Assembly: GCA_016794345.1 (NCBI GenBank)
Contig: JAEUKE010000283.1
Span: 56,669-120,668 of the forward strand
Length of the DNA: 64,000 nt
Source of the DNA: Myxococcales bacterium
GTDB lineage: Bacteria; Myxococcota_A; Polyangia; Polyangiales; Polyangiaceae
Direction of reading: 5' to 3'
The position numbers were made by a program, and so were the translations under genes. Below, piece by piece: positions 7,767 to 17,441 of this stretch; within the stretch, counting starts at the first letter, position 1, and every line of letters begins with the position of its first letter. The notes beneath the pieces are model-generated. The model searched no databases. It was not told where the DNA came from and saw only the letters and a program-made list of their open reading frames with translations.

Positions 7767-9710
7767 ATGGACGAACAGCGGAAGAAGCGCGGCGCTTCGA
7801 TCGCGGCGCTCGGGCTCACGGCGCTCGGGATCGCGCAGCTCGGCGTCGGATGCACGGAGGAGAAGATCGAGCCCGCACCGACCGCGGACCCTCGCCTCGA
7901 GACGCTGGGCCGGTGCGCCACGTTCACGCCGACGAAGAACCCCTACTTCGGGGATCTGCACGTCCACACCGCCCTCTCGCTCGACGCCAACACGCAGGGC
8001 AATCGCCTCACGGTCGCCGACGCCTACCGCTTCGCGCGCGGCGAGGAGGTCGGCGTCCAGCCACACGACGCATCGGGGAGCCCGCTCCGGAGCCTGCGGC
8101 TACCTCGCCCGCTCGATTTCGCGGCCGTCACCGATCACGCCGAGTTCCTCGGCGTCGTCCACGGCTGCACGACCCCGGGCTCGGCCGAATACGACGCCGG
8201 CGCGTGCCAGGCGTACCGCGACGATCCCGACGGCTCGTTCTTCGGGTTCAACCTGCGAATCGCGTTCGACCAGAGCTCGGCCGAGAACACGACGCCTTGC
8301 ACGCCGGAGGAGGGCGGCTGCAAGGAGAGCGTCACGGCGGCGTGGACCGAGATCCAGGAGAGCGCGGAGGCCGCCTACGACCGCACCGACGCGTGCACCT
8401 TCACGAGCTTCGTCGCCTACGAATGGTCGGGCTCGCCGGGCGGCTACAACCTGCACCGCAACGTCATCTTCCGCAACCACGTCGTCCCCGAGCACCCCAC
8501 GGGGTACTTCGACGAAGGCCAGGAGGAGGGGCTGTGGAAGCGGCTCTTCGAAGGGTGCCTCGACGGGCGTGGGCCGTGTGACGTGCTCACGATCCCGCAC
8601 AACTCGAACGTGAGCTCGGGCCTGATGTTCGAGACCGTCGACGAGACCGGCGCGCCGTTCGACGCCGAATACGCGCGCGTCCGCGCGGAGCTCGAGCCGC
8701 TCGTGGAGATCTTCCAGCACAAGGGCGACTCGGAGTGCCTGCCCGGATCGACGGCGGCGGACGAGCTCTGTGACTTCGAGAAGATGCCCTACGCGTCGCT
8801 CAGCTCCGCCAACCTGGGCGGCGATCCCGATCCGCTGGTCGAGAGCGACTTCGTGAGGCACGCGCTCGGCCGTGGCCTGGAGCTGTTCGCGACGCTCGGC
8901 GTGAACCCCTTCTCCTACGGGTTCATCGCCAGCACCGACACGCACCTCGGTACGCCGGGCGCCGTCGAAGAGCGGCGCTTCCTCGGACACGGCGGCGCCG
9001 GGCTCACCGTGCGCGACGCGTTGCCTCCGGGCTTGCCCGACCGACCGTGGTTCAACCCGGGCGGGCTCGCCGTGCTCTGGGCGGAGGAGAACTCGCGCGA
9101 GGCGCTGTTCGCGGCCATGCGTCGGCGGGAAGCCTATGGCACGAGCGGCCCGCGCATCGTGCTGCGCGTCTTCGGTGGTTATGGCTACGACGACGCCATC
9201 TGCGACGCGGCGAACCTGGCCGAGCAGGGCTACGCGGGCGGCGTGCCGATGGGGGGCATCCTCACGCCTTTGGCGGGCGCTTCGCCTCGGTTCGTTGTCT
9301 CCGCGCTCCGCGACGCGGGAACGGCGGAGCTACCGGGGACGCCGCTCCAACGGATCCAGATCGTCAAGGGCTCGCTCGTCGGGGGCGCGGCGAGCTTCGA
9401 GGTCTTCGACGTCGCGGGCGGGCCCAACGACGCCGCGGTGGATCCGCTCACGTGTGAGCAGAGCGGCCCGGGAGCCGACAGCCTGTGTGCGGTCTGGGCC
9501 GACCCCAGCTTCGATCCGTCGTCGCCTGCCTTTTATTACGTGCGTGTCCTCGAGAACCCGAGCTGCCGCTGGCATGCGTATCTGTGCAACGACGCGGGGG
9601 TCGACTGCGACGATCCCGCGACCGTCACCGAAGGATTCGAGGGGTGCTGCGACTACCCGCTCACCCAGCAGGAGCGCGCCTGGAGCTCGCCCATCTGGTA
9701 CTCGCCGTGA
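7767..9710 (+). CDS. DUF3604 family protein, probable secreted PHP-like hydrolase
   Basis: The ATG at 7767 opens with a signal-like stretch (ASIAALGLTALGIAQLGVGC). The next part has YFGDLHVHTALSLDA, the metal-binding DxHxH of DUF3604, followed by AVTDHAEFLG and later IASTDTHLG, all expected of a PHP-type metal-dependent hydrolase fold. The whole 647-residue length fits the family. The substrate is unknown. The stop overlaps the start of the PpiC-like gene by four bases and the HupE-like gene follows directly, so the three are translationally coupled. Confidence 0.8.
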   Translation: MDEQRKKRGASIAALGLTALGIAQLGVGCTEEKIEPAPTADPRLETLGRCATFTPTKNPYFGDLHVHTALSLDANTQGNRLTVADAYRFARGEEVGVQPHDASGSPLRSLRLPRPLDFAAVTDHAEFLGVVHGCTTPGSAEYDAGACQAYRDDPDGSFFGFNLRIAFDQSSAENTTPCTPEEGGCKESVTAAWTEIQESAEAAYDRTDACTFTSFVAYEWSGSPGGYNLHRNVIFRNHVVPEHPTGYFDEGQEEGLWKRLFEGCLDGRGPCDVLTIPHNSNVSSGLMFETVDETGAPFDAEYARVRAELEPLVEIFQHKGDSECLPGSTAADELCDFEKMPYASLSSANLGGDPDPLVESDFVRHALGRGLELFATLGVNPFSYGFIASTDTHLGTPGAVEERRFLGHGGAGLTVRDALPPGLPDRPWFNPGGLAVLWAEENSREALFAAMRRREAYGTSGPRIVLRVFGGYGYDDAICDAANLAEQGYAGGVPMGGILTPLAGASPRFVVSALRDAGTAELPGTPLQRIQIVKGSLVGGAASFEVFDVAGGPNDAAVDPLTCEQSGPGADSLCAVWADPSFDPSSPAFYYVRVLENPSCRWHAYLCNDAGVDCDDPATVTEGFEGCCDYPLTQQERAWSSPIWYSP

Positions 9711-10618
9711 GCGACACCGATCGACCCGCTCCGCTGTGGCGCCTGCTCGCGCGCTTCTTCGTCGGAGGAGCGCTGCTCCTCGCCGCGCGGCAAGCGGTAC
9801 AAGCCGTCGAGCCCGAGCGACGTCCGCTCGCCGTGGAGGTCTCGTCGGGCGCGACCGAGCCCGAGGTCGCGGCCGCGACCGACGAGGCGATCCTGCTGGA
9901 TTTTGCGATCCGCGCAGGCTGGCACCGCACGGACACCGTCGTGCGCGAGCGACTGCTGAGCTCGTTGGCTGTCGCGGGCGAGAAGGAAGAAGAGCCGCGC
10001 GTCGCGGTCGACCGCGCCATCGCGCTAGGGCTCCACGTGTCTGACCCCATCGCGAGGCGGCGCCTGGTCGAGGTCGCCGAGCGGGCCCTCGAGCACGCGG
10101 ACGAGGAGCCCGAGCCCACGCAGGACGAGCTCCGCGCCCACGTGGACGCGCACCGGGACGACTACCGCACGCCTGGCCGTGTTCGATTCCGGCAGGTGTT
10201 TCTCTCGACCGAGCGAAGGGGCGCCGGGCTCGCCGACGCGGTCACGGAGATCGCCGAGCGCCTCCGAGCCACGCCCGAGGTTGCGCGCGACGTCGATCTC
10301 GCGCTCTCGGATCCCTGGCCCTGGTCGGACACACGAGCTGGCGAGTCGCCCGCGAGGCTAGAAGCGCTCTTCGGCGAAGAGTTCGGTCGCGCGCTGGCCG
10401 GCGCGCGGCCCGGTCGATGGGAGGGGCCTGTCCGGTCGAGCTTCGGCGTTCACTTCGTCTTCGTCGAGGCGGTCGACGCGCCGGACGATCCGCCGCTCGC
10501 CTCCGTGCACGATCGCGTCCGGGCGGCGGTGCTCCGGGAGCGCCGCGCCGCGAGGCGCGCGCAGCGGATGGCCGCGCTCCGGCGCGAATATGTGGTCTCC
10601 GTCGTGAGGAGCGCGTGA
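9707..10618 (+). CDS. membrane-anchored PpiC/parvulin-type peptidyl-prolyl isomerase
   Basis: The GTG start at 9707 overlaps the previous stop (GTGA). The 303-residue protein has an N-terminal anchor (LLARFFVGGALLLAARQAV), a helical SurA-like region, and a C-terminal rotamase domain marked by VRFRQVFLST and the terminal strand GPVRSSFGVHFVFVEA. It probably assists folding of the exported neighbour DUF3604 protein or the membrane protein that follows. The fold is well supported; the client is inferred from gene order. Confidence 0.8.
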   Translation: MSDTDRPAPLWRLLARFFVGGALLLAARQAVQAVEPERRPLAVEVSSGATEPEVAAATDEAILLDFAIRAGWHRTDTVVRERLLSSLAVAGEKEEEPRVAVDRAIALGLHVSDPIARRRLVEVAERALEHADEEPEPTQDELRAHVDAHRDDYRTPGRVRFRQVFLSTERRGAGLADAVTEIAERLRATPEVARDVDLALSDPWPWSDTRAGESPARLEALFGEEFGRALAGARPGRWEGPVRSSFGVHFVFVEAVDAPDDPPLASVHDRVRAAVLRERRAARRAQRMAALRREYVVSVVRSA

Positions 10619-11601
10619 TGGCGCGCCGGCTCGCGCTCCTTTCCCTCTTCGCTGTGCTCGCGTGGCCGGCGCCCCTGCGCGCTCACGGGCTGGATCCCGT
10701 CGGGGTCTCGGTTCGCGAGGAGGCGCCGGGTGAGATCACCGTCGCCGTCGATCGACCCGCGACGCTCGCTGGTGGCGTCGCGCTCGAGGTCTCCCTCGGC
10801 TCGGGCTGTACAGGGGGTGGGCCAGCGGTCGTGCCGGACCGCGCCGGGCGCGTCGTGGAGACTCGCCGACTCCGATGTGAAGGTCCGCTCGCCGGCCGCA
10901 CCCTCGAGGTCTCCGGGCTCGAGGCCGCGGCGCAGGGCGCGGTCGTGCGCGTCGAAGAGGCGAGCGGGCTCGTGCACCGCGCCGTGCTCACCGCGCGCTC
11001 GCCGCGTTTGGCTGTCCAGGAACCACCGGGGCGCGCGGCGGTCGTCGCGTCGTACCTGCTGCTCGGTGCGGAGCACCTCGCCCGAGGGGCCGATCACCTC
11101 GCGTTCATCCTGGGGATGGCGCTCCTCGCGCGCAGGGTGCGCCGCGTCGCGCTCGCGCTCACGGCGTTCACCGTGGGCCACAGCGTCACCCTCTCGGCGA
11201 CCACCCTCGGCTTGATCCGGCTGCCCACCGCCTGGGCCGAGCTCGCGATCGCCGCGACGCTCGTCTGGCTCGCCGTCGAGATCTCACGCCGCCCCGCACG
11301 CGAGGCGACGACCTCGCGACTCGGCGTCGCCTGCGGCGGAGTCGGCCTCGTCCACGGCCTCGGCTTCGCGTCGGCGCTCGCGGAGGTCGGCCTGCCGGAG
11401 CGAGACGTTCCCCTCGCCCTCTTCGGCTTCAACGCGGGGATCGAGCTCGCCCAGCTCGCGCTCGTGGGAGCTGCGTTTGCCCTCGCGCGAGCCAGCACGG
11501 CGGCGCGCAGGCTCGACCCGGACCGCCTTCGGCCCTGGGTCGGCCACGCCGTCGGCGCGGTCGCCGCGATGTGGTGCCTCGAGCGCCTCTTCGCGCTCTA
11601 G
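10618..11601 (+). CDS. HupE/UreJ-type membrane protein
   Basis: The ATG overlaps the previous TGA by one base. A signal peptide (LALLSLFAVLAWPAPLRAHG) leads to a periplasmic beta-rich region of about 130 residues. The C-terminal half has six or so membrane helices with the family motifs HLARGADHLAFILG and FTVGHSVTLS, and later HGLGFASAL. HupE/UreJ proteins are linked to metal (nickel or cobalt) movement in hydrogenase and urease loci, but this two-part version with an exported N-terminal domain is typical of DUF3604 clusters and its cargo is unknown. Confidence 0.8.
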   Translation: MARRLALLSLFAVLAWPAPLRAHGLDPVGVSVREEAPGEITVAVDRPATLAGGVALEVSLGSGCTGGGPAVVPDRAGRVVETRRLRCEGPLAGRTLEVSGLEAAAQGAVVRVEEASGLVHRAVLTARSPRLAVQEPPGRAAVVASYLLLGAEHLARGADHLAFILGMALLARRVRRVALALTAFTVGHSVTLSATTLGLIRLPTAWAELAIAATLVWLAVEISRRPAREATTSRLGVACGGVGLVHGLGFASALAEVGLPERDVPLALFGFNAGIELAQLALVGAAFALARASTAARRLDPDRLRPWVGHAVGAVAAMWCLERLFAL

Positions 11602-12017
11602 CCTCCCATGCAGACACATTCGCCGAAGTCGCTGCCGTCCGCGAGGCACGCCTTCGTTCCTTGTACGCCGCCGGCGCAGCTGCAGGAGACCTCCTCGCCG
11701 GGGGCGCACGCGGTCTCGACCTGGCGCGCGTTGCAGGTGCCTTGATCGCAGAAGGCGACCATCGTCCCCACGCAGCCGATGTCGCAGACAGCGTCGCACT
11801 CGCCGAGGTCGTCTTCGTACGCCTGCAGATCGCCCTTGTTGATCGCGGCGTTCGGGCAGCCGCAGCAGATGTCGCCGTCGCGGACGACGACGCAGTCGGT
11901 GTCGGCCTCACACGTCTGATCGTATTCGGTGACGTCCACCACGGTGGTGCCGCCGCCGCAGGCGCCGATGCCGACCAGACCCAACAGCAGCAAAGACGCG
12001 AAGATCTTGGCGAGCAT
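11598..12017 (-). CDS. small cysteine-rich lipoprotein
   Basis: The 139-residue product begins with a lipoprotein signal (IFASLLLLGLVGIGACGGG). The mature chain has about 17 further cysteines, many in pairs (DICCGCPN, CSCAGG, CVCMGG), a pattern common in exported myxobacterial lipoproteins that are probably disulfide-stabilised. The start at 12017 is set by the signal peptide. Its stop overlaps that of the HupE-like gene tail to tail. Function is unknown. Confidence 0.7.
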   Translation of the reverse strand: MLAKIFASLLLLGLVGIGACGGGTTVVDVTEYDQTCEADTDCVVVRDGDICCGCPNAAINKGDLQAYEDDLGECDAVCDIGCVGTMVAFCDQGTCNARQVETACAPGEEVSCSCAGGVQGTKACLADGSDFGECVCMGG

Positions 12018-12027
12018 GACTCGGAGG

Positions 12028-13440
12028 TTACTCGAGCGGCTGGCTCGCCCGCCACCGGGCGCCGACCTCGTCGAGGGCGTCGCGCAGGTCCTGCACGCAG
12101 GCGTCCACGCGGTCCGCGTGTGTGCGGAAGGAGAGGATGCAGATGCGCAAGAAATACCGACCCTGCGCCTTCGCGCCCGTGATGAACACACGCTGCCGCT
12201 CGTTGACGGCCGCGATGAGCTCGCGGTTCGCGCGCTCGAGGACGCCCTCGTCGTCGACGCCGGGCGGTCGCCATCGAAAGGCGAGGAGCGAGAGCTCCGG
12301 CGGGGCGAGCACCTCGATCTCGGGCATTGTCTCGAGCGCGCGCGCCGCACGCGCCGCGAGATCGAGCTTCTCGTCGAGCGCGTCGCGGAAGGCCTTCGCG
12401 CCGTGCAGCTTCAGCGGCAGCCACACACGGAGGCCCCGCCACTCGCGCGACAGCTCGGGCCCGAGATCGCAGAAGTCGACGAGACTGTCATCGTCTTGCA
12501 TCGGCGGCATGTAGGCCGCGTGGACGGCGTGCGCGCGGCGGAGCGCGGTGCGATCGCGGACCAGCACGCACCCAGTGCCGTAGGGGAGGAACAGCCCCTT
12601 GTGCGGATCGAGGGTGACCGAGTCCGCGCGCTCGATGCCTCGCAGCTTCTCCTTGCCGCGCTGGGTGAGGGCGAAGAAGCCACCGTACGCCGCGTCGACG
12701 TGGAGCCAGAGCCCGGCGCGCGCCGCGACGTCCGCGACGTCGTCGAGCGGGTCCACCGCGCCCGTGTTCGTCGTGCCGGCGCTCGCGACCACACAAAACG
12801 GCGTCCGGCCCGCCCTCCTGTCCTCCTCGACCGCGCGCTCGAGCGCCGCCGGGTCCAGCCGGTAGTGGCGGTCTGCCGGGAGCGAGCGGATGTTCTCCGG
12901 GGGGAAGCCGGCGATCAGCGCTGCCTTCTCCACCGAGTGGTGGGCCTGATCGGATGCGTAGATGACCCCTCGCAGGAAGTCGGGCGGGAGGCGCTCGCGG
13001 CGCGCGGTGACGAGGGCGATGAGGTTCGCCATCGAGCCCCCCGTGGTGAGCAGACCTCCGCTTCCCGGCGGGAGCCCCAGCTCGGCCGCGAACCAGCCGA
13101 TCACGTTCTGCTCGATCTGGACGAGCCCGGGTCCGGCCACCCAGACCCCGGCGTAGCGGTTCGTCGCCAGCGCGATGAAGTCCGCCACCGCCGAGGCGAA
13201 GAGACCTCCCCCCGGGATGTACGCGAGGTACCCGCCCGAGGCCGTGTTGAACGTCGCCGGGATGATGCGCCCGAATAGGAGGCGGAGCGCCCGCTCCACC
13301 GGCACGGCCTGCTCGGGGATGGGCTCGCGAAGCAAGGCTGCCAGCTTCTTGCCGCCCGCGACGCGGTGCAGCGGCTGCTCGGGCAGGCTCTCCACGTGGG
13401 CGATGACGCGGGCGGCGGCTCGTTCGACGAGGTCCCGCAT
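12028..13440 (-). CDS. group II pyridoxal-phosphate amino-acid decarboxylase
   Basis: The 470 residues match the aromatic-L-amino-acid/glutamate decarboxylase family. The cofactor lysine is K281 in TLDPHKGLFLPYG, the preceding aspartate/alanine pair is in LWLHVDAAYGG, and the glycine-rich GLLTTGGSMANL is the phosphate region. The family releases CO2 from L-amino acids such as DOPA, tryptophan, tyrosine or glutamate; which one is used here is not evident. It stands alone, with the small lipoprotein gene ten bases downstream. Confidence 0.85.
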   Translation of the reverse strand: MRDLVERAAARVIAHVESLPEQPLHRVAGGKKLAALLREPIPEQAVPVERALRLLFGRIIPATFNTASGGYLAYIPGGGLFASAVADFIALATNRYAGVWVAGPGLVQIEQNVIGWFAAELGLPPGSGGLLTTGGSMANLIALVTARRERLPPDFLRGVIYASDQAHHSVEKAALIAGFPPENIRSLPADRHYRLDPAALERAVEEDRRAGRTPFCVVASAGTTNTGAVDPLDDVADVAARAGLWLHVDAAYGGFFALTQRGKEKLRGIERADSVTLDPHKGLFLPYGTGCVLVRDRTALRRAHAVHAAYMPPMQDDDSLVDFCDLGPELSREWRGLRVWLPLKLHGAKAFRDALDEKLDLAARAARALETMPEIEVLAPPELSLLAFRWRPPGVDDEGVLERANRELIAAVNERQRVFITGAKAQGRYFLRICILSFRTHADRVDACVQDLRDALDEVGARWRASQPLE

Positions 13441-13575
13441 CGCGCCCGCGTCGAGCTCGAGCGGCAGGCCTGGCGCGTTCCGAGGGATCTTCTTCCGGCC
13501 CAGGCGGCCACTCTACTAGAACCTCGGGTCAACTTGGGCTTTTCGCCTCGGCCGGCTGCGGGTAGAACCCCGGGC

Positions 13576-14325
13576 ATGAGCGGCCATTCGAAATGGGCCA
13601 CGATCAAGCACAAGAAGGCCGCGGTCGACGCGAAGCGCGGCAAGATGTTCACGAAGCTGATCAAGGAGATCACCGTCGCCGCGCGCATGGGCGGAGGTGA
13701 TGCCAGCGGCAACCCGCGCCTGCGAAAGGCGATCGACGACGCCAAGGGCCAGCAGATGCCCGCGGACACGATCAAGCGCGCCGTGCAGCGCGGCACGGGT
13801 GAGCTCGAAGGCGCCACCTACGAAGAGATCCTCTACGAAGGCACCGGCCCGAGCGGCACCCTGTTCATCGCCGAGGTCATGACGGACAACCGCAACCGCA
13901 CGGTGGCCGAGGTCCGGAAGATCTTCGAGAAGAACGGCGGCGCGATGGGCGCAGGCGGCACCGCGGCGTGGGCGTTCGATCGAAAAGGGATGATCCTGAT
14001 CGCGAAGGAGAACGCGACCGAGGACCAGCTCATGGAGATCGCCGTCGGCGCGGGCGCCGACGACTACACGGACATCGGCGAGGAGTGGCAGATCCTCTGC
14101 GAGCCCTCGAAGCTCGACCCGGTGAGCAAGGCGCTTGAAGAGGCGAAGATCGCGACGAAGTCGGCTAACCTCGCCTACGTCCCGAAGAACAAGCGCGAGG
14201 TCTCCGGCCGCGACGCGGAGCTCTGCCTGAATCTGGCGGAGGCCCTCGACGATCACGACGACATCCAGAACGTCTTCAGCGACTTCGACGTGTCCGACGA
14301 AGAGATGGCCCGCATCGCGGGCTGA
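13576..14325 (+). CDS. yebC: YebC/PmpR family protein
   Basis: The 249-residue protein begins with the family hallmark MSGHSKWATIKHKKAAVDAK and continues with GNPRLRKAIDDAK, GPSGTLFIAEVMTDNRNRT and a C-terminal acidic domain, the normal length and domain order. Members have been described both as DNA-binding regulators and as factors that relieve ribosome stalling at proline-rich stretches. The start at 13576 is fixed by the conserved N-terminus. FdhD follows after six bases and may share its transcript. Confidence 0.95.
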   Translation: MSGHSKWATIKHKKAAVDAKRGKMFTKLIKEITVAARMGGGDASGNPRLRKAIDDAKGQQMPADTIKRAVQRGTGELEGATYEEILYEGTGPSGTLFIAEVMTDNRNRTVAEVRKIFEKNGGAMGAGGTAAWAFDRKGMILIAKENATEDQLMEIAVGAGADDYTDIGEEWQILCEPSKLDPVSKALEEAKIATKSANLAYVPKNKREVSGRDAELCLNLAEALDDHDDIQNVFSDFDVSDEEMARIAG

Positions 14326-14331
14326 TCCCGA

Positions 14332-15138
14332 ATGACGTTGTTCGAAGCGCGGCTCGTCACGGCGTTCGTGGATGGCGCCGGGTCGAGCCGCGAGGACCGG
14401 GTCGCCCACGAGGAGCCGCTCGAGATCCAGGTGCAGGGGGTCTCCTGCGCCGTGGTCATGCGCACGCCCGGCCATGACGAGGAGCTCGCGCTCGGGTTCC
14501 TCGCCACCGAACGCGTGATCGAGTCGGTCGCGGACGTCGTGTCGGTCCGACACTGCACGACCGCCGAGGACCCCGAGTCGGAGGGCAACGTCATCCGCGT
14601 CGTCCTGCGCGACGGGATCGACCTGCCCCTCGAGCGCATCCGGCGCAACACGTACGCGAGCTCCAGCTGCGGGCTCTGCGGCAAGGCAACGATCGAGGCG
14701 GCGCTCTCGCACGGTCCTCCGCTGGCGGGCGGCCTCACCGTGAGCGCGGAGGCCATCTACCTCCTGCCCGACCGGCTCCGCGCCGAGCAAGGCGCCTTCA
14801 CCGAGACCGGCGGCTTGCACGCAGCCGCGCTCTTCGATGACGGTGCCGTCCTCTCGTTTGTTCGAGAGGACGTTGGCCGGCACAACGCCGTGGACAAAGT
14901 GGTCGGCGCCGCGCTCCGCGAGGGCGTCCCGCGCAACGAGCGCGGGCTGTTCGTGTCGGGCCGCGTGAGCTTCGAGATCGTCCAGAAGGCCGCGGCGTTC
15001 GGGGTCGCGATCGTGGCCGGGATCTCCGCCCCGACCTCGCTGGCCGCCAAATACGGTGACGCCCTCGGGGTGACGGTCGTCGGTTTCGTGCGTGGGCGTT
15101 CGCTCAACGTCTACAGCCGGCCGGAGCGCATCCGCTGA
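14332..15138 (+). CDS. fdhD: formate dehydrogenase accessory sulfurtransferase FdhD
   Basis: This 268-residue protein has the FdhD landmarks: EEPLEIQVQG near the start, TPGHDEELALGFL, the catalytic SSCGLCGK loop with Cys113 and Cys116, FTETGGLHAAALF and EDVGRHNAVDKV. FdhD passes sulfur from a cysteine desulfurase to the molybdenum bis-MGD cofactor and is needed for active formate dehydrogenase. That matches the diaphorase and iron-sulfur subunit genes at 20.2-22.9 kb, although the catalytic domain itself is missing there. Confidence 0.95.
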   Translation: MTLFEARLVTAFVDGAGSSREDRVAHEEPLEIQVQGVSCAVVMRTPGHDEELALGFLATERVIESVADVVSVRHCTTAEDPESEGNVIRVVLRDGIDLPLERIRRNTYASSSCGLCGKATIEAALSHGPPLAGGLTVSAEAIYLLPDRLRAEQGAFTETGGLHAAALFDDGAVLSFVREDVGRHNAVDKVVGAALREGVPRNERGLFVSGRVSFEIVQKAAAFGVAIVAGISAPTSLAAKYGDALGVTVVGFVRGRSLNVYSRPERIR

Positions 15139-15241
15139 CCGGGTTGGGTCGCGCTCTGGCCCACACCGACACAAGCCAGCCTGCGCCCACGGCGTTTTCC
15201 GGCGTGGACGGGCCGGCACACGGAATGCAAGGCGCGGCGGC

Positions 15242-16003
15242 ATGCGTCCTTGCTTGCTCCCCGTGCTCCTCCTCGTCGGCCTGCTCCCCGCGTGCACCTC
15301 GACCGTAACCGTCGACCGGGATGACGAGGAAGAGGAGTGCGGACCGAAGCCGGGCAGCAGCGGCTGGTGCCCGCCCGCCTGGGTCTGCATCGACGGGCAG
15401 TGGCAAGACACGGCCGGCGCCTGCCCCGAGCCCACGTGCCCCACGACCGCGCCGGGGAGCGGTGACGCCTGCGAGCTCGTCGGTCAGCAGTGTTCGTACA
15501 CCGTCGAATACGGCTGCGACACCACGGGGGAGCAGGTCTTCGAGTGTACGAGCTCCGGCTGGGAGACCGCGTACACCGCGTGCCAGCCCGAGCCCACCTG
15601 CCCTCTCGAGATGCCGGTCATCGGGAGCGACTGCTCCGGGTGGGACTACCCCTACTTCTGCCAGTACGCCGTGGCCTGCTTCGACGAAGAGACCACGGTG
15701 GCGATGAGCTGCGACTATCAGACGACGCCGCCCCAATGGCAGCTCGACACCGCGCCGCAAGCCTGCGGCGACTGCGCGATCGTGGGTGACCCGGCGAGCT
15801 GCGTCGCGACCAGCGGGTGCCAATGGCTCGAGCCCGGGTGCGGGGAGAACCCGGTGCAGCAGGGCTGCTACCCCGTCGGTGATTGTCTGGTGAACGGCTG
15901 CGCTCCGGACCAGGTCTGCGTCGGCTTCGACCAGAACCCCTGCTGGAACTCGCTCTGCGACGCCTGCAACGCGCCGATCGGCCTCTGCTTCTGGGCCGAC
16001 TGA
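15242..16003 (+). CDS. cysteine-rich lipoprotein of unknown function
   Basis: The start at 15242 gives a clear lipoprotein signal (LLPVLLLVGLLPACTST). The 253-residue mature protein carries about 30 cysteines in regularly spaced motifs (WVCIDGQWQ, CELVGQQCSY, CNAPIGLC), suggesting several small disulfide-bonded modules. This is a common style of myxobacterial surface lipoprotein with no assigned activity. The next lipoprotein gene starts 17 bases later, so they may be co-expressed. Confidence 0.65.
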   Translation: MRPCLLPVLLLVGLLPACTSTVTVDRDDEEEECGPKPGSSGWCPPAWVCIDGQWQDTAGACPEPTCPTTAPGSGDACELVGQQCSYTVEYGCDTTGEQVFECTSSGWETAYTACQPEPTCPLEMPVIGSDCSGWDYPYFCQYAVACFDEETTVAMSCDYQTTPPQWQLDTAPQACGDCAIVGDPASCVATSGCQWLEPGCGENPVQQGCYPVGDCLVNGCAPDQVCVGFDQNPCWNSLCDACNAPIGLCFWAD

Positions 16004-16020
16004 TCCGCTACGGTGGGCGC

Positions 16021-17439
16021 ATGCGCGCCGAGCCGCTCGTTTGGCTGGCCGCGGTGCTCACCGCGGCCGCACTCGCTTGCAACACAAACGAACCGACGAA
16101 GGCCGACGCCTCGAGCGCCACGAGCGCGGCGCAGCCGCCAACGCCCGCCGCCGCGAGCGGCTCCGCGAGCGCGGCCCCAGCACCCGACGCGAGGGAGCCC
16201 CGGACCCCGAACGAGCTCCTCGCCCGAGGCGCGCCCACATTCGTCGTGGGCACGAGCGGCGATGACCTGACCGACAAGAAGCTCCGAGCCCAGGCGGAGC
16301 TCGTCCGCTCGATGCTCTTCCCGGCCGCGCCCCTGATCGAAGACACGAAGATCGACGTCGCCGCAGGGCCCGCCGGGTGGCCGAAGAACCCGGTCGTCTA
16401 CGGCGGCCCACACGTCAACGCGGCCCTCGCGGCGATCTCGCGTCAGCTCCCGTTCGAGATGAAGGCAGGGCTCCTGAAGCTCGGCCGCGACACGATGTCG
16501 TCCGACACCTTCGTGCTGATCACGGTCGTGCCGGGACGCGCCGCCGACGCCGACGGGCCCGGCTACCCCACCTTCTTGCTCTACGCCGGCACGGGCACGC
16601 CGGGGGTGGCCGAGATCAACGGGCTCAAACACGGCTCGGATGGCTTTCTCGTGGGCGACGCGTTCGGCGCGTTCATGCGCGGGGACTGGGCGCCGGACGG
16701 GCCGACCGGCAAGGTGAGGCCGCTGTTGCGCGTATCGCAAGAGCGGGAGGATCTGGAGCATAACGATCCCGTCACGCTGGAGTTGCGGACCAAGCCCGGC
16801 AAGCCGGCCGGAAAGGTCCGTGTCTGGTCCATTCGCGCCCAGCCGAACGCAGACGACGCCCCTCACCGGAGCGCCGTGCTGCGCGGGCTCGAGTCGGCCG
16901 CGAAGAAGCTCGGCGTGGAGGACCTGCCGGACATCGACGTGTTCCTGTATCCGAGCGGCGAGCTCAAGGCGAAGCTGACGGGCTTCGCAGGGGACGGGCA
17001 CGCGGTCCCCTACGCGCGCGCCCTGCACATGGTGAAGGCGCCTCCAGGACCTGACGGTCCGCTCGAGCACCTCGCCGCACACGAGGGGACACACATCCTC
17101 ACGCATGGGGCGTGGGGCCCGCCCGGTACGCCGCTCCTGGGCGAGGGCGTCGCGGTGTGGGTGTCCGGCCATTACGGCGGCAAGCCCCTCGCCAGCTTCG
17201 CGAACAAGGAGAAGGCGCCCCCGATTCGCGCGCTCCTGGGCCCCGACTTTCGCAGGCTCCCCGAAGGCGAGACCTACCCGCGCGCCGGCCTCTTCGTCGG
17301 CGCGGCCGTTCGGGAGATCGGGCTGCCCAAGGTCCGTGAGCACCTCTTTGGCGCGACCGCCGCGACGTGGGACGCGGCGTGCGCGGCGGCCGGGACCACA
17401 CCCGAGAAGCTCGAGGCTGCCTCGACCGCATCGCGCTGA
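16021..17439 (+). CDS. lipoprotein with gluzincin-like HExxH peptidase motif
   Basis: A lipoprotein signal (LVWLAAVLTAAALACN) is followed by an Ala/Ser/Pro linker of about 40 residues. In the C-terminal third H354-E-G-T-H358 is followed by an acidic residue at E375 (LLGEGVAVW), the zinc-ligand arrangement of MA-clan metallopeptidases. The 472-residue protein is therefore probably an envelope-tethered zinc peptidase or an inactive relative. No close named family is recognised. It is convergent with the TPR gene, with only two bases between the stops. Confidence 0.6.
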   Translation: MRAEPLVWLAAVLTAAALACNTNEPTKADASSATSAAQPPTPAAASGSASAAPAPDAREPRTPNELLARGAPTFVVGTSGDDLTDKKLRAQAELVRSMLFPAAPLIEDTKIDVAAGPAGWPKNPVVYGGPHVNAALAAISRQLPFEMKAGLLKLGRDTMSSDTFVLITVVPGRAADADGPGYPTFLLYAGTGTPGVAEINGLKHGSDGFLVGDAFGAFMRGDWAPDGPTGKVRPLLRVSQEREDLEHNDPVTLELRTKPGKPAGKVRVWSIRAQPNADDAPHRSAVLRGLESAAKKLGVEDLPDIDVFLYPSGELKAKLTGFAGDGHAVPYARALHMVKAPPGPDGPLEHLAAHEGTHILTHGAWGPPGTPLLGEGVAVWVSGHYGGKPLASFANKEKAPPIRALLGPDFRRLPEGETYPRAGLFVGAAVREIGLPKVREHLFGATAATWDAACAAAGTTPEKLEAASTASR

Positions 17440-17441
17440 CG

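Noticed and set aside
14332..15444. Minus-strand 642-codon frame across yebC and fdhD
   Set aside because: Both plus-strand genes are clearly recognisable families; the opposite frame is a GC-driven shadow.
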